DNA of 64,000 nt from Dyella jiangningensis (GTDB lineage: Bacteria; Pseudomonadota; Gammaproteobacteria; Xanthomonadales; Rhodanobacteraceae): NCBI RefSeq assembly GCF_003264855.1, contig NZ_NFZS01000001.1:1798001-1862000 (forward strand). The letters are read 5' to 3'. The position numbers and the translations under genes were made by a program. The notes beneath the pieces are model-generated. The model was not told the DNA's origin. It was given only the letters and a program-made list of their open reading frames with translations, and made no database searches. How positions within the stretch are numbered: the first letter of the stretch is position 1; each line of letters starts with the position of its first letter. Of the stretch, positions 60,809-64,000 are shown piece after piece.

Positions 60809-60967
60809 GGGCAAGGAGGCCTTCCCATGGGAATGAGAAGGCCACGCATGTTCCGGTAGTGGCCAAAGGGCCCGGAAACGAGGCGATCAGCCTGCCGCCG
60901 AACCGCCTAAGGGATCACGCGCGCATGGCAGCGGATTCCCTGATGGGGAAGCGACGGCCGGATTCGA

Positions 60968-62473
60968 TCAACGATTCACGTAGATGGGGTTGCCATACAG
61001 CCACGGCGCATTGTCGCCACCGCGCACTTCCACGCGCAGCCAGTGCGGCTTGCCGTCGGACGTCCAATCGAAGCCGAGCCTGGCGTCATCGCTGCCGAGC
61101 TTGCCGTCGCCGGGCAACGGCAGCGGCTTGCCATCCAGCACGGCCACGGCATGGCCGCCGGCGGCGTGGGTGGCATGGATGGCGAAGTGCACGACGCTAC
61201 CGATTTTCGCCTGCAGCGAATCACCCATCGCCGCCTCGCTGCCTGCAGTGCTCGCCTGGTATTCGAGCACGCGTTGGCTGCTTCCCTGCACGTCGACGAA
61301 GACATGGCCCGCACGTATGCCATCCAGAATGGCAGGCATCGAGAGCGCGTCGGCATGCACGACGGTGGAGGGGCTGCCGACCGTGCTGGAGCCCGGGCGC
61401 GCCTCGACGGCGGCTGCGTTGTGGTTGTCGCTGCCGCCGATGCCGGTGACGCGATAGCCCGCGTCGAGTTGCTGCTCCCAGAACGGGATGCCCGACAGCG
61501 GCGAGCCGGCGTCGCTGTCGTTGACGATCTCCACCGCCTGCACCTTGCGCATGTCGATGCCGGGTTTGGCCGTCCAACCGCAGCCCATGCAGATCTCGCC
61601 GCTGGGACGAATCGCGTGGTTGATCGACAGCAATCCATGCAGCTTCGCGGCGGCATCGGCCACGTCGTTCCAGTTGGGCACGTCCTTGCTGCCGACCCGG
61701 AAATCCAGCGGCTCGGTGCTGCCGAACAGGTTGGCGTGGCCGGTGAACGTGGTGATCTCGCGACCCGGGATCAGCAGCAGCTGGTCGAAATAGGGTTGCA
61801 GCTCGCGCATCGCATTCACATGGGACACGGTGTTGTGGTCGGTGATGGCGATGAAATCCAGATGCCTGGCCACCGCCGCCTGCACGGTGAGGAACAGCGG
61901 GCACGACACGCGCTTGCCGCCCTGGCTGTCGCACTGGCCGTCGCTGTGCGCGGTGTGCATGTGCAGGTCGCCGCGATACCACGCGACGCCTTCACGCAAC
62001 GGCGGATTGAGCACGTCCGGCTTCCACGCCGGATCGCCCGCGTGGCCGAACCAGATCTTGATGTCGTACGGCGTGCGCGCGTTCGCGCGGACATTGGGCA
62101 GGCCCAGCAGCAACTGCCAGCGGCCCGGGCGGATGGCGCCGGGCAGGTACGAGGGCGTGGCGTCGGTGGCCGACACCGTGAACAGGCGTTTGGTGCCGCC
62201 GCTCCAGCCGCGAAAGCCATCCTGGCCGCGGAAGCCATCGGGACCGAGCAGGCCGAGGTCGATGGTGGTGTGGTCGGTCTTGTTGTCGTAGTCGAACTGC
62301 ACGGTGATGCGCGTGGTCCCGGCGGGCACGTCGAAAGGCACCGGGCGATAGGTCTGGTTGTCCTTGCCCGTCACTTCGCCATGCAGGTTGAGGTCGGGTT
62401 TGTCCGTGGCATCGGCGTGGGCCAGCGAGGCAGCAGCGAGAGCCAGCAGGAGCAGGGCAAGGTGACGGCGCAT
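60968..62473 (-). CDS. Secreted PHP-domain metallohydrolase, CehA/McbA-like
   Basis: The 501-residue exported protein has a signal peptide (LALLLLALAAASLAHA). An N-terminal beta-sandwich (about 30-165, DVPAGTTRITVQFDYDNKTDHTTIDLGLLGPDGFRG) precedes a PHP-type metal site with GDLHMHTAHSDG, FIAITDHNTV, LIPGREITT and GGSDNHN. CehA/McbA enzymes hydrolyse carbamates, but many relatives act on phosphoesters. It overlaps the upstream phospholipase gene by one base (TGATG), suggesting that it acts on the product of that enzyme. Confidence 0.87.
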   Translation of the reverse strand: MRRHLALLLLALAAASLAHADATDKPDLNLHGEVTGKDNQTYRPVPFDVPAGTTRITVQFDYDNKTDHTTIDLGLLGPDGFRGQDGFRGWSGGTKRLFTVSATDATPSYLPGAIRPGRWQLLLGLPNVRANARTPYDIKIWFGHAGDPAWKPDVLNPPLREGVAWYRGDLHMHTAHSDGQCDSQGGKRVSCPLFLTVQAAVARHLDFIAITDHNTVSHVNAMRELQPYFDQLLLIPGREITTFTGHANLFGSTEPLDFRVGSKDVPNWNDVADAAAKLHGLLSINHAIRPSGEICMGCGWTAKPGIDMRKVQAVEIVNDSDAGSPLSGIPFWEQQLDAGYRVTGIGGSDNHNAAAVEARPGSSTVGSPSTVVHADALSMPAILDGIRAGHVFVDVQGSSQRVLEYQASTAGSEAAMGDSLQAKIGSVVHFAIHATHAAGGHAVAVLDGKPLPLPGDGKLGSDDARLGFDWTSDGKPHWLRVEVRGGDNAPWLYGNPIYVNR

Positions 62474-63639
62474 CAGGGGTGTCCTTGCGGCGAACGGGCT
62501 GCCGCTTTGAGGCGTGGCGTGCAGCGTGCCACCGCTGCATCGGGAAGGGTGACGCGATAAGCGCCCAAGCGCGCATCGGGAACCATGTAATCCGTCGATA
62601 CGTATTGCGCGCCGCTGGCGAATGCGGCTTCGCGACGGCTCGTGTCATTGCGACGTGCTTCGCGCGTATCGGCGTCGGCGCGCGTGCGTACCATGTAGCC
62701 GGCGTCGACGTCGCGACGGATGCGTTCGCCTTCGGCCAGCGGATCGTTGAGCGTCAGGTAGGCCGCCGCGGGCGACTGCTCGTCGGTGTTGACGAAGGCC
62801 ACGCGTCCTTCGAGCGAATGCCGGGCGCCGCGATAGGTCGCCACCTTGGCGGCGTCCTCGTCCAGCACGAAGAACACCTTGCCGCGTGCACTCCCCAGCG
62901 TCGGCCATTGGCCGGCGAGCACCGCGTCGCGAAGCGTGGACCGCTTGCCCTGCACGTCGTCGGGAACGATGAGTTCGTTCGGCGCGAACACGCTGCGTAT
63001 CTCCGTGTCCATCGCGTCGAACGCCGCCGCGGTGAAGGGCAGGGGATCCACGGCGCCGGGGCCGCCATGTCCATCCTTGGCATTGAGCAGCAACATGATG
63101 GGTACGTGCCGCGGATGGTCCAGCGACCAGCGGCGGATGATCCTCAGGCAGTCGACGAACACCTGGCAGGAGCTGCGGAAATCGATATCCGCCAGATGCA
63201 TCACCTTGAAGCCTGGCTTGCCCATGTCCGCAGCGACCCCGGCTGGCCACGGCGACGTCGCATAGCCCTTGCGCAACGCACCCGGCGGATGCGCGTAGCG
63301 ACCGCCTTGCGGGTCGTAGTAGACATCCAGTTCCAGCGTGCGCGCACCACGATTCAGCTGCACATCGAGCGGCGGGTGCGCGTAGTCGAGGCCTTCGGCA
63401 CCGCGCGGATCGCGGGCATGGTGCGCCGCCCATTCCTCGGGCGGCATCGCCTGCTTGTAGCTGTTGTGCGTGCCGATCGCCTGCAACTGGTTCATGTGCA
63501 GCGTGCGATCGAGCGTGGCGATGTCACATCCCGTCGCGGGACGCTCCAGATCGCACGAGGAGTGCGCGATGGCCAGGGCAGGGCTCAAGACGAGCCCTGC
63601 CACCAGCCACTTCCATCGACATGTCGTTGCGACGGTCAT
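62473..63639 (-). CDS. Secreted PI-PLC-like phospholipase C (Ca2+-dependent PLC1 type)
   Basis: The 388-residue exported protein has a signal peptide (LVAGLVLSPALAIA). The catalytic half has LQAIGTHNSYKQAM (His58), LDVQLNRGARTLELDVYYDP and FKVMHLADIDFRSSC (second His). This is the Ca2+-dependent PI-PLC group known from Streptomyces. It should cleave phosphatidylinositol or a similar glycerophospholipid. It starts three bases after the stop of a TonB-dependent receptor gene and overlaps the metallohydrolase gene, forming a three-gene operon. Confidence 0.88.
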   Translation of the reverse strand: MTVATTCRWKWLVAGLVLSPALAIAHSSCDLERPATGCDIATLDRTLHMNQLQAIGTHNSYKQAMPPEEWAAHHARDPRGAEGLDYAHPPLDVQLNRGARTLELDVYYDPQGGRYAHPPGALRKGYATSPWPAGVAADMGKPGFKVMHLADIDFRSSCQVFVDCLRIIRRWSLDHPRHVPIMLLLNAKDGHGGPGAVDPLPFTAAAFDAMDTEIRSVFAPNELIVPDDVQGKRSTLRDAVLAGQWPTLGSARGKVFFVLDEDAAKVATYRGARHSLEGRVAFVNTDEQSPAAAYLTLNDPLAEGERIRRDVDAGYMVRTRADADTREARRNDTSRREAAFASGAQYVSTDYMVPDARLGAYRVTLPDAAVARCTPRLKAAARSPQGHP

Positions 63640-63642
63640 CCG

Positions 63643-64000
63643 TCAGAAACGGTACATGATCGCGAAGCGATACGCGCGGCCGAGGATCGGGCGGGCGATG
63701 AAGGTGTTCGCACCGGCGTCGGCACTCTGCAATTCGCCAGCGCGCGGGTTGCCCTCGGTGAGGCCCAGCGAGTTGGTGAGGTTGTCGCCGTAGAGGTACA
63801 GCGAGCAGTGCTGCGACACGTCGTAGCGCGCGCTGGCGCTCCACACGTCGTACGAGGGCAGGCGTACCGAGTTGGCGGTGTCGACGAAACGCTCGCCTTC
63901 GTATTCGTATGCCACCTGCAGGCGCAGCTTGCCATTCAGCAGGTTCACGCCTGGCACCACGCGGTAGCTCACCTTCGGCACGCGAATCAGCTGGTTGCCC
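63643..64000 (-). CDS. TonB-dependent receptor, C-terminal end (cut by window edge)
   Basis: Only the last 118 residues are inside the window. They show beta-barrel strands (LNGKLRLQVAYEYEGERFVDTANSVRLPSYDVWSASARYDVSQHCSLYLYGDNLTN) and end in the outer-membrane signature YRFAIMYRF with terminal Phe. The gene continues beyond 64000. Its stop is three bases before the phospholipase start, so the receptor probably imports something that the two secreted hydrolases release. Confidence 0.85.
   Translation of the reverse strand, partial: GNQLIRVPKVSYRVVPGVNLLNGKLRLQVAYEYEGERFVDTANSVRLPSYDVWSASARYDVSQHCSLYLYGDNLTNSLGLTEGNPRAGELQSADAGANTFIARPILGRAYRFAIMYRF

Noticed and set aside
1-64000. Prophage, integron or defence island
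   Set aside because: No integrase, transposase, phage structural, restriction or toxin-antitoxin genes of the usual types are visible. The RNase-inhibitor pair is a barnase-barstar type.

Overview
The window looks like chromosomal DNA from a GC-rich gammaproteobacterium, most likely Xanthomonadales (Rhodanobacteraceae: Dyella, Luteibacter, Rhodanobacter or a relative). This rests on gene content (a Hut pathway that uses HutF, HME-type RND metal efflux, TonB-dependent receptor, secreted phosphodiesterases) and on many copies of a REP-like palindrome whose arms start TGTAGGAGCGCACCCAGTG. The genus is an inference. There are no rRNA or tRNA genes, prophage, insertion sequences or CRISPR arrays.

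Layout. 1-1.2 kb: gene-free repeat island. 1.2-9.3 kb (minus strand): two-component system plus tripartite RND heavy-metal efflux system. 9.4-12.9 kb: Zur regulator, MerC-like membrane protein behind a Zur-box-like dyad, zinc CDF transporter, the small ribosomal protein THX with its terminator, and a conserved membrane-anchored protein. 12.9-18.7 kb: histidine degradation (hutI, hutF) around a ClC antiporter and a GNAT-nitrilase fusion. 18.8-21.3 kb: small lipoprotein, LysR regulator divergent from an aldo/keto reductase. 21.4-24.2 kb: a Cpx-like module (Spy/CpxP-like protein divergent from a response regulator and kinase, with a GTAAA-N5-GTAAA box between them). 24.2-35.5 kb: DMT exporter, secreted putative glycosidase and esterase, papain-like hydrolase, diguanylate cyclase, MFS exporter, nucleotide pyrophosphatase/phosphodiesterase, small secreted protein. 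35.5-37.5 kb: alkylation repair (Ada/AlkA fusion and Ogt). 37.8-39.5 kb: hutU with a one-base frameshift. 40-45.3 kb: class A beta-lactamase, MAPEG protein, CADD/TenA-like diiron protein with an unusual AT-rich leader, and a PAS-GGDEF-EAL protein. 45.35-46.7 kb: a tandem array of REP units that carry degenerate copies of the 3' end of msrA, then msrA. 46.8-50.8 kb: arylamine N-acetyltransferase, S4 RNA-binding protein, a strongly structured intergenic block, a barnase-type RNase with its barstar-type inhibitor, an NTF2-like protein and a DUF72 protein. 50.9-56 kb: AraC regulator, mechanosensitive channel, endonuclease V, a minimal Fur-like regulator and a His-rich YqjI-like PadR regulator with a very clear dyad operator. 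56.2-60.8 kb: ABC exporter, histone-H1-like basic protein, thiolase, thioesterase. 60.9-64 kb (minus strand): TonB-dependent receptor (cut by the window edge), PI-PLC-like phospholipase and PHP-type metallohydrolase, packed as one operon.

The most interesting material is regulatory and non-coding: the Zur box in front of merC/CDF, the Cpx-type box, the PadR and LysR dyads, the structured block at 47.93-48.11 kb, the leader of the CADD-like gene, and the REP array that has copied the msrA 3' end. I found no clearly new defence or biosynthetic system.
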